Origin: Streptomyces koelreuteriae
Lineage (GTDB): Bacteria > Actinomycetota > Actinomycetes > Streptomycetales > Streptomycetaceae
NCBI RefSeq assembly: GCF_018604545.1
Contig: NZ_CP075896.1
Location: 1,116,001 to 1,180,000 of the forward strand
Length of the DNA stretch: 64,000 bases
Direction: 5' to 3'
Shown: piece after piece, positions 8,376 to 17,494 of the stretch
Position numbering within the stretch: position 1 is the first letter of the stretch
How the letters are laid out: the number at the start of each line of letters is the position of its first letter
The notes under the pieces: generated by a model
The model's database searches: none
What the model was told of the DNA's origin: nothing
What the model saw: the letters and a program-made list of their open reading frames with translations, nothing else
Made by a program: the position numbers and the translations under genes

Positions 8376-9506
8376 TCAGGCCGCGGTGGCTAGTTCGGCG
8401 GCGCGGCGGGCGGCGCCGTCCATGGTGGTGACCTGCTGGACCAGCGGATGGGCGTGCCCGTCGAGGACGGCACGGCCCCGGGCCGCGTTGTTGCCGTCGA
8501 GGCGCACGACGAGCGGCTTGGTGAGGTGGACGGTGTCCAGGGCCCGGACGATGCCGTCGGCGACCGCGTCGCAGGCGGTGATCCCGCCGAAGACATTGAC
8601 GAAGACGGACTTCACGTCCGGGTCGGAGAGGATCAGCGACAGTCCGTCCGCCATGATCTGGGCGCTCGCTCCGCCGCCGATGTCGAGGAAGTTGGCGGGG
8701 CGTGCGCCGCAGCCCGCGACCACGTCCAGGGTCGACATGACGAGTCCGGCGCCGTTGCCGATGATGCCGACCTCGCCGTCGAGCTTGACGTAGTTGAGGC
8801 CCTTGGCGGCTGCTGCGGCCTCGATGTCGTCGTCGTGTGCCCCTTCGTCGGCACCCCATCGCGCCTGTCGGAAACGGGCGTTGTCGTCGAGGGTGACCTT
8901 GCCGTCAAGGGCGAGGATCTGCCCCTGTCGGGTGCGGACGAGCGGATTCACCTCGACGAGCAGGGCGTCCTCGCGGACCAGGACGTCCCAGAGACGTACG
9001 AGGACATCGACGGTCTGCGGCGGCAGTCCGGCCGCCCGGGCGATCTCGCCCGCCTTCGCGGAGGTGACGCCCTCGGCGGGGTCGACGGGGATACGGGCCA
9101 CGGCCTCCGGACGACGGGCCGCCACCTCCTCTATGTCCATGCCGCCTTCCGCCGAGGCGATCGCGAGGAAACGGCCGGCCGCGCGGTCGAGCACATAGGA
9201 CACGTAGAACTCGGTATCGATGTCGACCGGTTGGGCCAGCATCACCTTTCCGACCGTGTGGCCCTTGATGTCCATGCCGAGGATCTGACGGGCGGTGAGC
9301 TCAGCGGCGGCCGGGTCGGCGGCGAGCTTCACACCGCCCGCCTTGCCGCGTCCTCCGGTCTTCACCTGCGCCTTGACCACGACCCGTCCGCCGAGGCGGC
9401 GTGCGATCTCGCGGGCTTCCTTGGCCGAGTCCGTCACCTCGGCCCGAGGCACCAAGATGCCGTGTTCTTCGAAGAGTTCCCTTGCCTGGTGTTCGTACAG
9501 GTCCAT
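8376..9506 (-). CDS. sucC: succinate--CoA ligase beta subunit, probable second copy
   Basis: A 376-aa ATP-grasp subunit. It begins [17 protein letters not shown] and shows [16 protein letters not shown] near 45-60, VEVNPL near 205 and the CoA-proximal FLDIGGGAS and [12 protein letters not shown] motifs, all standard for SucC. The ATG at 9506 has GGGAG upstream and matches the family start. It is the first gene of a leftward operon and is divergent from the ThDP enzyme, sharing a control region that carries the inverted repeat at 9576-9599. Confidence 0.93.
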   Translation of the reverse strand: MDLYEHQARELFEEHGILVPRAEVTDSAKEAREIARRLGGRVVVKAQVKTGGRGKAGGVKLAADPAAAELTARQILGMDIKGHTVGKVMLAQPVDIDTEFYVSYVLDRAAGRFLAIASAEGGMDIEEVAARRPEAVARIPVDPAEGVTSAKAGEIARAAGLPPQTVDVLVRLWDVLVREDALLVEVNPLVRTRQGQILALDGKVTLDDNARFRQARWGADEGAHDDDIEAAAAAKGLNYVKLDGEVGIIGNGAGLVMSTLDVVAGCGARPANFLDIGGGASAQIMADGLSLILSDPDVKSVFVNVFGGITACDAVADGIVRALDTVHLTKPLVVRLDGNNAARGRAVLDGHAHPLVQQVTTMDGAARRAAELATAA

Positions 9507-9575
9507 TCCGGCTCCCTGTCTGAAAGTGCCGCACGCCCCCTGGACACCACCCACCGGATGCGGGATAACAAGCTT

Positions 9576-9599
9576 CATACAGTATTCGTCGACTGTATG
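9576..9599. promoter_or_regulatory. putative FCD-GntR operator between sucC and the ThDP enzyme gene (site A)
   Basis: Perfect inverted repeat CATACAGT-N8-ACTGTATG in a 143-bp divergent intergenic region. The spacer runs into the second arm as TTCGTCGAC (9585-9593), which recurs exactly at 40425-40433 and with one change at 37681-37689. GntR regulators of the FCD class often bind GT-N2-AC cores, and GTCGAC here fits that shape. Confidence 0.6.
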
Positions 9600-9649
9600 C
9601 AATGTACCGCGAGCCGTTCCAACCCCCTACGAAGGGACAGGACTTCGCC

Positions 9650-11332
9650 ATGCCCGACGACACCCAGGACCTGATTTCCGGTGGTCATCTCGTAGCCAAG
9701 GCACTGAAGGCCGAGGGGGTCGACCGCATCTACACGCTGTGCGGCGGCCACATCATCGACATCTACGACGGCTGCGTCGACGAGGGCATCGAGGTCGTCG
9801 ACGTACGCCACGAACAGGTCGCCGCCCACGCCGCCGACGGCTACGCGCGCATCACCGGCAAGCCCGGCTGCGCCGTGGTCACCGCCGGACCGGGCACGAC
9901 CGACGCCGTCACCGGCGTCGCCAACGCCTTCCGCGCCGAGTCCCCCATGCTGCTGATCGGCGGTCAGGGGGCCCTCACCCAGCACAAGATGGGGTCCCTC
10001 CAGGACCTGCCGCACGTCGACATGATGAACCCCATCACCAAGTTCGCCGCGACCGTGCCGGACACGGCGCGTGCGGCGGACCTGGTCTCCATGGCGTTCC
10101 GCGAGTGCTTCCACGGCGCGCCCGGTCCCTCCTTCCTGGAGATCCCGCGCGATGTACTGGACGCCAAGGTGCCAGCGGCCAAGGCACGGGTGCCGCAGTC
10201 CGGCGCCTACCGTGCCTCGACCCGCTCGTCCGGTGACCCCGAGGCGATCGAGAGGCTCGCCGACCTGCTGGTGCACGCCGAGAAGCCGGCCATCCTGCTC
10301 GGCAGCCAGGTGTGGACGACCCGGGGCACCGAATCGGCCATCGACCTGGTGCGCACCCTGAACATCCCGGCGTACATGAACGGCGCCGGACGTGGCACCC
10401 TCCCACCCGGCGACCCGCACCACTTCCAGCTCTCGCGCCGGTACGCCTTCTCCAACGCCGACGTGATCGTCATCGTCGGCACGCCCTTCGACTTCCGCAT
10501 GGGCTATGGCAAGCGCCTCTCGCCGGAGGCGACCGTCGTGCAGATCGACCTCGACTACCGCACGGTCGGCAAGAACCGCGACATCGACCTCGGCATCGTG
10601 GGCGACGCCGGGCTGGTGCTCAAAGCCGTGACCGAGGCGGCCTCCGGACGCGTCAACGGCGGTGCGTCCAGGCGCAAGGAGTGGCTGGACGAACTGCGCG
10701 CCGCCGAGCAGACCGCTCTGGAGAAGCGGCTGCCGAGCCTGCGGTCGGACGCCTCGCCCATCCACCCGTACCGCCTGGTCAGCGAGATCAACGACTTCCT
10801 CACCGAGGACTCGATCTACATCGGCGACGGCGGCGACATCGTCACCTTCTCCGGGCAGGTCGTGCAGCCCAAGTCACCCGGGCACTGGATGGACCCCGGT
10901 CCCCTGGGCACGCTCGGCGTCGGCGTCCCCTTCGTGCTCGCGGCCAAGCAGGCGCGGCCCGACAAGGAGGTCGTCGCGCTCTTCGGCGACGGCGCGTTCT
11001 CCCTCACCGGCTGGGACTTCGAGACTCTCGTCCGCTACGACCTCCCCTTCGTCGGCATCGTCGGCAACAACTCCTCCATGAACCAGATCCGCTACGGCCA
11101 GTCCGCCAAGTACGGAAAGGACCGCGAGCGGATCGGCAACACCCTCGGCGACGTCCACTACGACAAGTTCGCCCAGATGCTGGGCGGTTACGGCGAGGAG
11201 GTCCGCGACCCCGCCGACATCGGCCCGGCCCTGCGGCGCGCCCGCGAGTCCGGCAAGCCGTCCCTGATCAACGTCTGGGTCGACCCCGACGCGTACGCCC
11301 CCGGAACCATGAACCAGACCATGTACAAGTGA
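9650..11332 (+). CDS. ThDP-dependent decarboxylase/lyase (oxalyl-CoA decarboxylase or 2-hydroxyacyl-CoA lyase type)
   Basis: A 560-aa thiamine-diphosphate enzyme. The activating Glu is E55 in DVRHEQVAAHAADGYAR, and the ThDP/Mg motif runs from GDGAFS (~446) to NN (~474). The overall look is of the acetolactate synthase, benzaldehyde lyase and hydroxyacyl-CoA lyase group. The next gene is a clear formyl-CoA:oxalate CoA-transferase, so decarboxylation of oxalyl-CoA to formyl-CoA is the most economical role. However, the short C-terminus (APGTMNQTMYK) and the active-site neighbourhood do not closely match classical Oxc, so a hydroxyacyl-CoA lyase is possible. The ATG at 9650 follows GAAGGGACAGGA; the next gene starts 9 bp after the stop. 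Confidence 0.75.
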   Translation: MPDDTQDLISGGHLVAKALKAEGVDRIYTLCGGHIIDIYDGCVDEGIEVVDVRHEQVAAHAADGYARITGKPGCAVVTAGPGTTDAVTGVANAFRAESPMLLIGGQGALTQHKMGSLQDLPHVDMMNPITKFAATVPDTARAADLVSMAFRECFHGAPGPSFLEIPRDVLDAKVPAAKARVPQSGAYRASTRSSGDPEAIERLADLLVHAEKPAILLGSQVWTTRGTESAIDLVRTLNIPAYMNGAGRGTLPPGDPHHFQLSRRYAFSNADVIVIVGTPFDFRMGYGKRLSPEATVVQIDLDYRTVGKNRDIDLGIVGDAGLVLKAVTEAASGRVNGGASRRKEWLDELRAAEQTALEKRLPSLRSDASPIHPYRLVSEINDFLTEDSIYIGDGGDIVTFSGQVVQPKSPGHWMDPGPLGTLGVGVPFVLAAKQARPDKEVVALFGDGAFSLTGWDFETLVRYDLPFVGIVGNNSSMNQIRYGQSAKYGKDRERIGNTLGDVHYDKFAQMLGGYGEEVRDPADIGPALRRARESGKPSLINVWVDPDAYAPGTMNQTMYK

Positions 11333-11341
11333 GGTGCCCCG

Positions 11342-12583
11342 ATGACTGCTCCGTCCACCAAGGCCCTCGAAGGCATCCGCGTCCTGGACATGACCCACGT
11401 CCAGTCCGGGCCCTCCGCGACCCAGCTGCTCGCCTGGCTCGGCGCGGACGTCGTCAAGCTGGAGGCGCCGACCGGTGACATCACGCGCAAGCAGCTGCGT
11501 GACCTGCCGGACGTCGACTCCCTGTACTTCACGATGCTCAACTGCAACAAGCGGAGCATCACCCTCAACACCAAGACCGAACGCGGCAAGGAGATCCTCA
11601 CCGAGCTGATCCGGCGCTCCGATGTCATGGTCGAGAACTTCGGACCGGGCGCGGTCGACCGGATGGGCTTCACCTGGGACCGCATCCAGGAGATCAATCC
11701 ACGGATCGTCTATGCCTCCATCAAGGGGTTCGGCGAAGGCCCGTACACCAAGTTCAAGGCGTACGAGGTCGTCGCGCAGGCCATGGGCGGGTCGATGTCG
11801 ACCACCGGTTTCGAGGACGGGCCGCCGCTGGCGACGGGAGCCCAGATCGGGGACTCGGGGACGGGTGTGCACGCCGTGGCGGGGATTCTCGCGGCGCTGT
11901 TCCAGCGGGAGAACACCGGGCGCGGTCAGCGGGTCAACGTGGCCATGCAGCATGCCGTCCTCAACCTCTGCCGGGTGAAGCTGAGGGACCAGCAGCGGCT
12001 GGCCCATGGCCCGCTCCGTGAATATCCCAACGACGACTTCGGCACGGAGGTTCCCAGGTCCGGAAACGCGTCCGGCGGCGGCCAGCCCGGCTGGGCGGTC
12101 AAGTGCGCGCCGGGCGGCCCGAACGACTACGTGTACGTCATCGTGCAGCCCGTCGGCTGGCAGCCGATCAGCGAGCTCATCGGCCGGCCCGAACTGGCCG
12201 AGGACCCCGAGTGGGCGACGCCCGAGGCGCGGCTGCCCAAGCTGAACAAGATGTTCCAGCTGATCGAGGAGTGGTCCTCGACGCTGCCCAAGTGGGAGGT
12301 GCTGGAGCGGCTCAACGCGCACAACATCCCGTGCGGACCGATCCTGTCCACCCGGGAGATCATCGAGGACCGGTCGCTGGTCGCCAACGAGATGGTCGTC
12401 ACCGTGCCGCACCCGCAGCGGGGCGAGTTCGTGACCGTCGGCAGCCCGCTCAAGCTGTCCGACTCCCCCGTCGAGGTGACCGGTTCACCGCTGCTCGGCG
12501 AGCACAACGAAGAGGTCTACGTCGGCGAACTCGGCCTCGGCGACGAGGAAGTACGCCTGCTCAAGTCGAACGGAGTGATCTGA
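11342..12583 (+). CDS. frc: formyl-CoA:oxalate CoA-transferase (class III CoA-transferase)
   Basis: A 413-aa class III CoA-transferase. It follows the Oxalobacter/E. coli Frc pattern closely: NCNKRSI near 67, [26 protein letters not shown], the catalytic Asp at about D171 in [16 protein letters not shown], and the mobile glycine loop with [11 protein letters not shown] near 241-251 that is typical of Frc. The reaction moves CoA from formyl-CoA to oxalate, giving oxalyl-CoA and formate. The neighbouring ThDP enzyme would regenerate formyl-CoA, and formate would go to the formate dehydrogenase encoded 29 kb away. The following synthetase gene begins 1 bp after the stop, so the genes are translationally coupled. 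Confidence 0.9.
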   Translation: MTAPSTKALEGIRVLDMTHVQSGPSATQLLAWLGADVVKLEAPTGDITRKQLRDLPDVDSLYFTMLNCNKRSITLNTKTERGKEILTELIRRSDVMVENFGPGAVDRMGFTWDRIQEINPRIVYASIKGFGEGPYTKFKAYEVVAQAMGGSMSTTGFEDGPPLATGAQIGDSGTGVHAVAGILAALFQRENTGRGQRVNVAMQHAVLNLCRVKLRDQQRLAHGPLREYPNDDFGTEVPRSGNASGGGQPGWAVKCAPGGPNDYVYVIVQPVGWQPISELIGRPELAEDPEWATPEARLPKLNKMFQLIEEWSSTLPKWEVLERLNAHNIPCGPILSTREIIEDRSLVANEMVVTVPHPQRGEFVTVGSPLKLSDSPVEVTGSPLLGEHNEEVYVGELGLGDEEVRLLKSNGVI

Positions 12584-12584
12584 C

Positions 12585-14732
12585 GTGATGGCAGAAGACC
12601 GCCTCCTGCGGGTGCGCGGCCTCCTCGACTCCGTGCGGGCCGAGGGGCGGACCGCGCTGACGGCGCCCGAGGGCAAGGTGATCGCCGACGCGTACGGGAT
12701 CGCCGTACCGGGCGAGGAGCTGGCGACCGACGTCGAGGAGGCCGTGGCGTTCGCGGCGCGCTTCGGCGGGCCCGTCGTGATGAAGATCGTCTCGCCGGAC
12801 ATCCTGCACAAGACCGACGCGGGCGGGGTCGTCGTCGGCGTCGAGGGCGCCGCGGACGTACGGGCCGCGTTCCACACCATTGTCGACAACGCGCGTGCCT
12901 ACGACGCCGCTGCCCGTATCGACGGTGTGCAGGTGCAGGAGCTGCTGCCGAAGGGGCAGGAGGTCATCGTCGGGGCGGTCACGGACCCGACGTTCGGGAA
13001 GGTGGTCGCGTTCGGGCTCGGCGGGGTGCTCGTCGAGGTCCTGAAGGACGTCACCTTCCGGCTCGCTCCGGTGGACGCCGACGAGGCGCTGTCGATGCTG
13101 GACTCGATCCGCTCGGCGGAGATCCTGCGCGGGGTGCGCGGCCAGGCGGGTGTGGACCGGTGGGCCGTGGCCGAGCAGATCCGCCGGGTGTCCGAACTCG
13201 TCGCGGACTTCCCGGAGATCGCCGAGGTGGACCTCAATCCGGTGATCGCGACGGCGGAGGGGGCCGTCGCGGCCGACATCCGGGTGATCCTCGCCGAGTC
13301 GCAGCCCCCGCCGCGCCGGCGGTACTCCAGGGACGAGATCCTCACGTCCATGCGCCGGCTGATGCAGCCGAGCTCGGTCGCCGTGATCGGCGCCTCCAAC
13401 GAGCAGGGCAAGATCGGCAACTCCGTGATGCGCAACCTCGTCGACGGGGGCTTCGCCGGGGACATCCACCCGGTGAATCCCAAGGCCGATGACATCCTGG
13501 GCCGCAAGGCGTACAAGAGTGTCACGGACGTTCCCGGTGAGGTGGATGTGGCGGTCTTCGCGATCCCCGCCAAGTTCGTGGCCTCGGCCCTGGAGGAGGT
13601 GGGACGCAAGAAGATCCCGAACGCCGTGCTGATCCCCTCCGGCTTCGCCGAGACCGGCGAGCACGAACTCCAGGCGGAGATCGTGGAGATCGCCGAGCGG
13701 CACGGCGTACGGCTGCTGGGTCCGAACATCTACGGCTACTACTCCACCTGGCAGGACCTCTGCGCCACGTTCTGCACGCCGTACGACGTCAAGGGCGGGG
13801 TCGCTCTGACGTCGCAGTCGGGCGGCATCGGGATGGCCATCCTGGGGTTCGCCCGCACCACCAAGACGGGTGTGTCGGCGATCGTCGGGCTCGGCAACAA
13901 GTCGGACCTGGACGAGGACGACCTGCTGACGTGGTTCGGGGAGGACCCCAACACCCAGTGCATCGCGATGCACCTGGAGGACCTCAAGGACGGTCGCGCG
14001 TTCGTGGAGGCCGCGCGGGCGACCGTGCCGAAGAAGCCGGTCGTAGTACTCAAGGCGGGGCGTACGGCGGCAGGCGCGAAGGCGGCCGGTTCGCACACCG
14101 GTGCCCTGGCGGGCGACGACGCCGTGTACGACGACATCCTGCGGCAGGCCGGGGTCATCCGGGCCCCCGGGCTGAACGAGATGCTGGAGTACGCGCGCGC
14201 GTTGCCGGTGCTTCCCGCCCCCCAGGGCGACAACGTCGTCATCATCACGGGGGCCGGCGGCAGCGGCGTGCTCCTCTCGGACGCGGTGACGGACAACGGC
14301 CTGTCGCTGATGGAGATCCCACCCGACCTGGACGAGGCGTTCCGGAAGTTCATCCCGCCCTTCGGGGCCGCGGGCAACCCGGTGGACATCACCGGGGGCG
14401 AGCCGCCGTCGACGTACGAGGCGACGATCCGGCTGGGCATGGAGGACCCGCGCATCCACGCGCTCGTCCTCGGCTACTGGCACACCATCGTCACTCCTCC
14501 GATGGTCTTCGCGGAGCTCACCGCGCGCGTGGTGGCCGAGTTCCGGGAGCGCGGGATCGAGAAGCCCGTCGTGGCATCACTCGCGGGCGATGTGGAGGTC
14601 GAGGAGGCCTGCCAGTACCTCTTCGAGCGCGGGGTCGTGGCGTACCCGTACACGACCGAGAAGCCGGTGGCCGTGCTCGGCGCCAAGTACCGCTGGGCGC
14701 GGGAGGCGGGGGTGCTGGGGGGCGGTACATGA
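12585..14732 (+). CDS. NDP-forming acyl-CoA synthetase (ATP-grasp and CoA-binding domains fused)
   Basis: A 715-aa single-chain relative of succinyl-CoA synthetase and ADP-forming acetyl-CoA synthetase. Residues ~1-235 form the ATP-grasp half (VVMKIVSPDILHKTDAGGV, EVDLNPVIA); from ~255 the CoA-binding half begins with SSVAVIGAS; and the ligase half has the phosphohistidine motif GSHTGALAG near 503. It would make an acyl-CoA from acid, CoA and NTP, or run in reverse to gain ATP. Position after frc suggests activation of oxalate, or recovery of energy from formyl-CoA or another thioester; the substrate cannot be read here. The GTG at 12585 has GGAG 9 nt upstream; an in-frame ATG follows at 12588. 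Confidence 0.85.
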   Translation: MMAEDRLLRVRGLLDSVRAEGRTALTAPEGKVIADAYGIAVPGEELATDVEEAVAFAARFGGPVVMKIVSPDILHKTDAGGVVVGVEGAADVRAAFHTIVDNARAYDAAARIDGVQVQELLPKGQEVIVGAVTDPTFGKVVAFGLGGVLVEVLKDVTFRLAPVDADEALSMLDSIRSAEILRGVRGQAGVDRWAVAEQIRRVSELVADFPEIAEVDLNPVIATAEGAVAADIRVILAESQPPPRRRYSRDEILTSMRRLMQPSSVAVIGASNEQGKIGNSVMRNLVDGGFAGDIHPVNPKADDILGRKAYKSVTDVPGEVDVAVFAIPAKFVASALEEVGRKKIPNAVLIPSGFAETGEHELQAEIVEIAERHGVRLLGPNIYGYYSTWQDLCATFCTPYDVKGGVALTSQSGGIGMAILGFARTTKTGVSAIVGLGNKSDLDEDDLLTWFGEDPNTQCIAMHLEDLKDGRAFVEAARATVPKKPVVVLKAGRTAAGAKAAGSHTGALAGDDAVYDDILRQAGVIRAPGLNEMLEYARALPVLPAPQGDNVVIITGAGGSGVLLSDAVTDNGLSLMEIPPDLDEAFRKFIPPFGAAGNPVDITGGEPPSTYEATIRLGMEDPRIHALVLGYWHTIVTPPMVFAELTARVVAEFRERGIEKPVVASLAGDVEVEEACQYLFERGVVAYPYTTEKPVAVLGAKYRWAREAGVLGGGT

Positions 14733-14744
14733 GGTGAGGGAGCG

Positions 14745-14777
14745 GGGGCCGGCCGACGGTGCGCGTCGGCCGGCCCC
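14745..14777 (+). terminator. strong hairpin after the acyl-CoA synthetase gene
   Basis: Perfect 14-bp arms (14745-14758 and 14764-14777, GGGGCCGGCCGACG and its complement) with a 5-nt loop, 12 bp past the synthetase stop. It would end most transcripts before the transporter gene. Confidence 0.85.
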
Positions 14778-14852
14778 GGGACCCGTACGCGCACGAAAGG
14801 CATGGGACAGGGGGCGCTGGCCAGATCTTTCGACGCAAGGGGTGCAATCCAC

Positions 14853-16241
14853 GTGACAACCACCGACGTTCCACGGGTCGCCGCCTATCGCGAGCTGACC
14901 GACAAGAACGGACGCGTCTATCGCGTCGGCGAGTCCGACATCGACATCATGGGGCGCAAACGCAAGTGGATGGTGATCCTGCCCTGGATCGGCATGATGG
15001 GCATCTCCTCCGCCGAGTACGCGTTCGCGTCCGCCGAGGACACCCTGCACACGGCGCACAGCTGGAACAGCATGCACATCTTCTGGATGATGACCGTCTG
15101 GGTCTTCTTCCAGGCCGCGGTGGCCTTCCCGGCGGGCAAGCTGCGTGAGAGCGGCAGGCTGCCGGCCCGCTGGGCGATGATGTGCGGAGCGACGGGCACC
15201 CTGCTGGGCTATCTGTCGCTGGCGTTCGCGCCGCACGTCGTCTTCGCCTACATCGGCTTCAGCATGTTCAGCGGCATGGGCGCGGGCATGGTGTACGCCA
15301 CCTGCGTCAACATGGTCGGCAAGTGGTATCCGGAGCGCAAGGGTGGCAAGACCGGCTTCGTCAACGGCGGTTTCGCCTACGGCTCGGTGCCCTTCGTCTT
15401 CCTCTTCAACGGCTACATGGACCTGACCAACTTCCGCTGGGTGCTGGTCTCGGTGGGCGTGTTCCTGGCCGGAATCGTGGCGGTCTCCGGCTACTTCTTC
15501 AAGGACCCGCCGAAGAACTGGTGGCCCTCGGCGATCGACCCGCTGAACCCGCCCGCCGACCCGCGTGCGGCCCGCTCGCTGCGGATGAACCCGCCGGCGG
15601 TCCACCAGTACTCCCCCAAGGAGGCGTGGAAGACCGGCCGGGTGGCCCTGATGTGGTTCTGTCTGGCGTGCACGTCCGGCGTGAACATCTTCGGTATCGC
15701 CTTCCAGGTGGACATCGGCGAGGAGGCCGGGTTCGCGGGCGGGATCGTGGCCACGGCCATGTCCCTGAAGGCGATCGTCAACGGAACCGGCCGCGGCGTC
15801 ATCGGCTGGCTCTCCGACCTCTATGGCCGCAAGCGGTGCCTGCTCGCCGTGTGCGTCATCCTGGGCCTCGCCCAGTTCGGCATCCTCTGGTCGGCGGACA
15901 GCAAGAACCTGACCCTGTTCTTGATCTTCTCGGCGATCTCCGGCTTCGGAGGCGGCGCCATCTTCCCGATGTTCGCGGCCCTCACCGCGGACTACTTCGG
16001 CGAGAACAACAACGCGTCCAACTACGGCATGGTCTACAGCGCCAAGCTCGTCTCCGGTCTGGGCGCGGGTATGGGTGCCGTGGTCGTCGGTGCCTGGGGG
16101 CACTCGGGTGCCTTCATCCTGGCCGGCTCGATCTCGCTCTTCGCCGGCTGCGTGGCCCTGTTCCTCTCCCCGCCGGGACGCGACAAGGAAGAGAGCCGCG
16201 TCGTCCCCAATCCCCAACCGCTCGGCGAGGACACGGCCTGA
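14853..16241 (+). CDS. OFA-family MFS transporter (oxalate/formate antiporter-like)
   Basis: A 462-aa major facilitator with about 12 hydrophobic segments. Features include MGRKRKWMVILPWIGMMGIS at the first helix, GMGAGMVYATCVN and a central loop with KNWWP, as in OxlT-like carriers. OFA proteins exchange oxalate and formate or take up short carboxylates across the cytoplasmic membrane. The GTG at 14853 follows AAGGGG by 10 nt and gives the short polar N-terminus expected. A strong hairpin separates it from the CoA enzymes, so it may have its own promoter or depend on read-through. A second OFA carrier lies at 38956-40287. Confidence 0.85.
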   Translation: MTTTDVPRVAAYRELTDKNGRVYRVGESDIDIMGRKRKWMVILPWIGMMGISSAEYAFASAEDTLHTAHSWNSMHIFWMMTVWVFFQAAVAFPAGKLRESGRLPARWAMMCGATGTLLGYLSLAFAPHVVFAYIGFSMFSGMGAGMVYATCVNMVGKWYPERKGGKTGFVNGGFAYGSVPFVFLFNGYMDLTNFRWVLVSVGVFLAGIVAVSGYFFKDPPKNWWPSAIDPLNPPADPRAARSLRMNPPAVHQYSPKEAWKTGRVALMWFCLACTSGVNIFGIAFQVDIGEEAGFAGGIVATAMSLKAIVNGTGRGVIGWLSDLYGRKRCLLAVCVILGLAQFGILWSADSKNLTLFLIFSAISGFGGGAIFPMFAALTADYFGENNNASNYGMVYSAKLVSGLGAGMGAVVVGAWGHSGAFILAGSISLFAGCVALFLSPPGRDKEESRVVPNPQPLGEDTA

Positions 16242-16286
16242 TCGTGACGCGCCCGGACAGGGCTCGTGGGCTGGCCGTCCCACGCG

Positions 16287-16323
16287 TGAGGAGGCCCCTC
16301 CCGATGCGGGAGGGGCCTCCTCA
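16287..16323. terminator. 17-bp perfect bidirectional terminator
   Basis: Arms 16287-16303 and 16307-16323 pair perfectly over 17 bp around a 3-nt loop (TGAGGAGGCCCCTCCCG and its complement). It lies between the converging OFA transporter and TIM-barrel genes. Confidence 0.92.
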
Positions 16324-16337
16324 TGCCACTACGGCTT

Positions 16338-17414
16338 TCAGCACTTCTCTCTCAGGGAGTGCAGGTGCGCGCTGGACCGGCGCGCGAAGGTGAACGACTC
16401 GGCCGGGTTGTCGTGCTCGGCCTGCCAGTGGTGGGCCATGCGGTGGCCGCGCAGCCGGGTGACGGCGGAGATGAAGCGCTGGTAGTCGATGTCGCCGTCG
16501 CCCACGTCGGTCATGTTGTAGCCGTAGGGGTTCGACGGGTCGCTCTCGCCGTCCTTCACATGGAACAGCGGGTAGCGGTCCGGCCGCTTGAGGACGTAGT
16601 TCAGCGGTTCGAAGGGCGCAGGCTTGCCGTCGGGCCGCTTGGAGAAGCGGAACTGGCCGACGTACGCCCAGTAGATGTCCATCTCCAGGTAGACGAGGTC
16701 CGGGTCGGTCTCCTTGAGCAGGATGTCGTAGAGGCGGACCTTGGGGTTGTCCGTCGCGAAGGAGAACTCCTCGGAGTGGTTGTGCTGGTAGAACTTCATG
16801 CCCCGGGCCTTCGCCGCCGCGCCGTAGGTGTTGAAGTCCTCGGCGGCGCGCTTCCAGGCGTCGACGGTGGAGCCGTAGCGGAACGGGCCCGAGGCCGTGC
16901 CGATGTGCTTGAGGCCGAGGGCCTGGGCGTCGTCGAGGACCTTGGTGAGGTTCTGGGCGAAGGTGTAGGCGTTCTGGTCGTTGGAGTAGTAGCCGACATG
17001 GCTGCCGATCGGGTTCAGGCCGTGGTTGCGGGCCAGCCGCTTGAGCTGGGCGAGCGTGATGGGGCCCGCGGAGCCCTGGGTGTAGCCGGCGAACTCGACC
17101 TCGTCGTAGCCGTACCTCTCCAGCTCGGCGAAGACGGGGCCGAAGCCGAGGGTGGAGACCTTGTCGCGCAGGCTGTAGAGCTGGATACCGAGGCGGCCGG
17201 GCGGCAGGACGGGGCGGCCCCGGCCCTTGGCTCCGGACGCGGTGCCGGTGGCGCCTGTGTTGCCGGTGGTGGCGGTCGCACTGCCGGTGGCGGCCGTCGC
17301 GGGGGCCGCGGCGCCGAGCAGGGCGGCGGCGGTGGCTCCGGCGGCCACGCCGAGCATGCCGCGTCTGCTGAGGCGGTGGGTGAGCTCGGGATCGGGCTGG
17401 GAGAAGCGGCTCAT
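16338..17414 (-). CDS. Tat-exported sugar phosphate isomerase/epimerase-like TIM-barrel protein
   Basis: A 358-aa protein with a twin-arginine signal (SRRGMLG at residues 16-22, then an Ala-rich hydrophobic stretch) and a low-complexity Thr/Gly/Ala linker to about residue 70. The mature part is an AP-endonuclease-2/xylose-isomerase-like TIM barrel: LGIQLYSLRDK, GYDEVEFAGY, FYQHNHSEEF, YLEMDIYWAYVG and LFHVKDG carry the usual metal-ligand Glu/His/Asp positions. Such proteins act on sugars outside the cytoplasm. GAGGAG precedes the ATG at 17414. It begins 80 bp after the last ebo gene on the same strand, so it may be the distal gene of that operon. Confidence 0.8.
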   Translation of the reverse strand: MSRFSQPDPELTHRLSRRGMLGVAAGATAAALLGAAAPATAATGSATATTGNTGATGTASGAKGRGRPVLPPGRLGIQLYSLRDKVSTLGFGPVFAELERYGYDEVEFAGYTQGSAGPITLAQLKRLARNHGLNPIGSHVGYYSNDQNAYTFAQNLTKVLDDAQALGLKHIGTASGPFRYGSTVDAWKRAAEDFNTYGAAAKARGMKFYQHNHSEEFSFATDNPKVRLYDILLKETDPDLVYLEMDIYWAYVGQFRFSKRPDGKPAPFEPLNYVLKRPDRYPLFHVKDGESDPSNPYGYNMTDVGDGDIDYQRFISAVTRLRGHRMAHHWQAEHDNPAESFTFARRSSAHLHSLREKC

Positions 17415-17494
17415 GCGTGGAACTCCTCGTGATCGCGGGGCGTTGTCAGTGGTGAGTGCTTCACTTGTGACCAGTCGGGACTCAGGCTCTTTCC

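Noticed and set aside
14745..14777. GC-rich hairpin considered as a riboswitch for the OFA transporter
   Set aside because: It is a single perfect stem-loop directly after a stop codon, with no conserved multi-helix structure. A terminator explains it.
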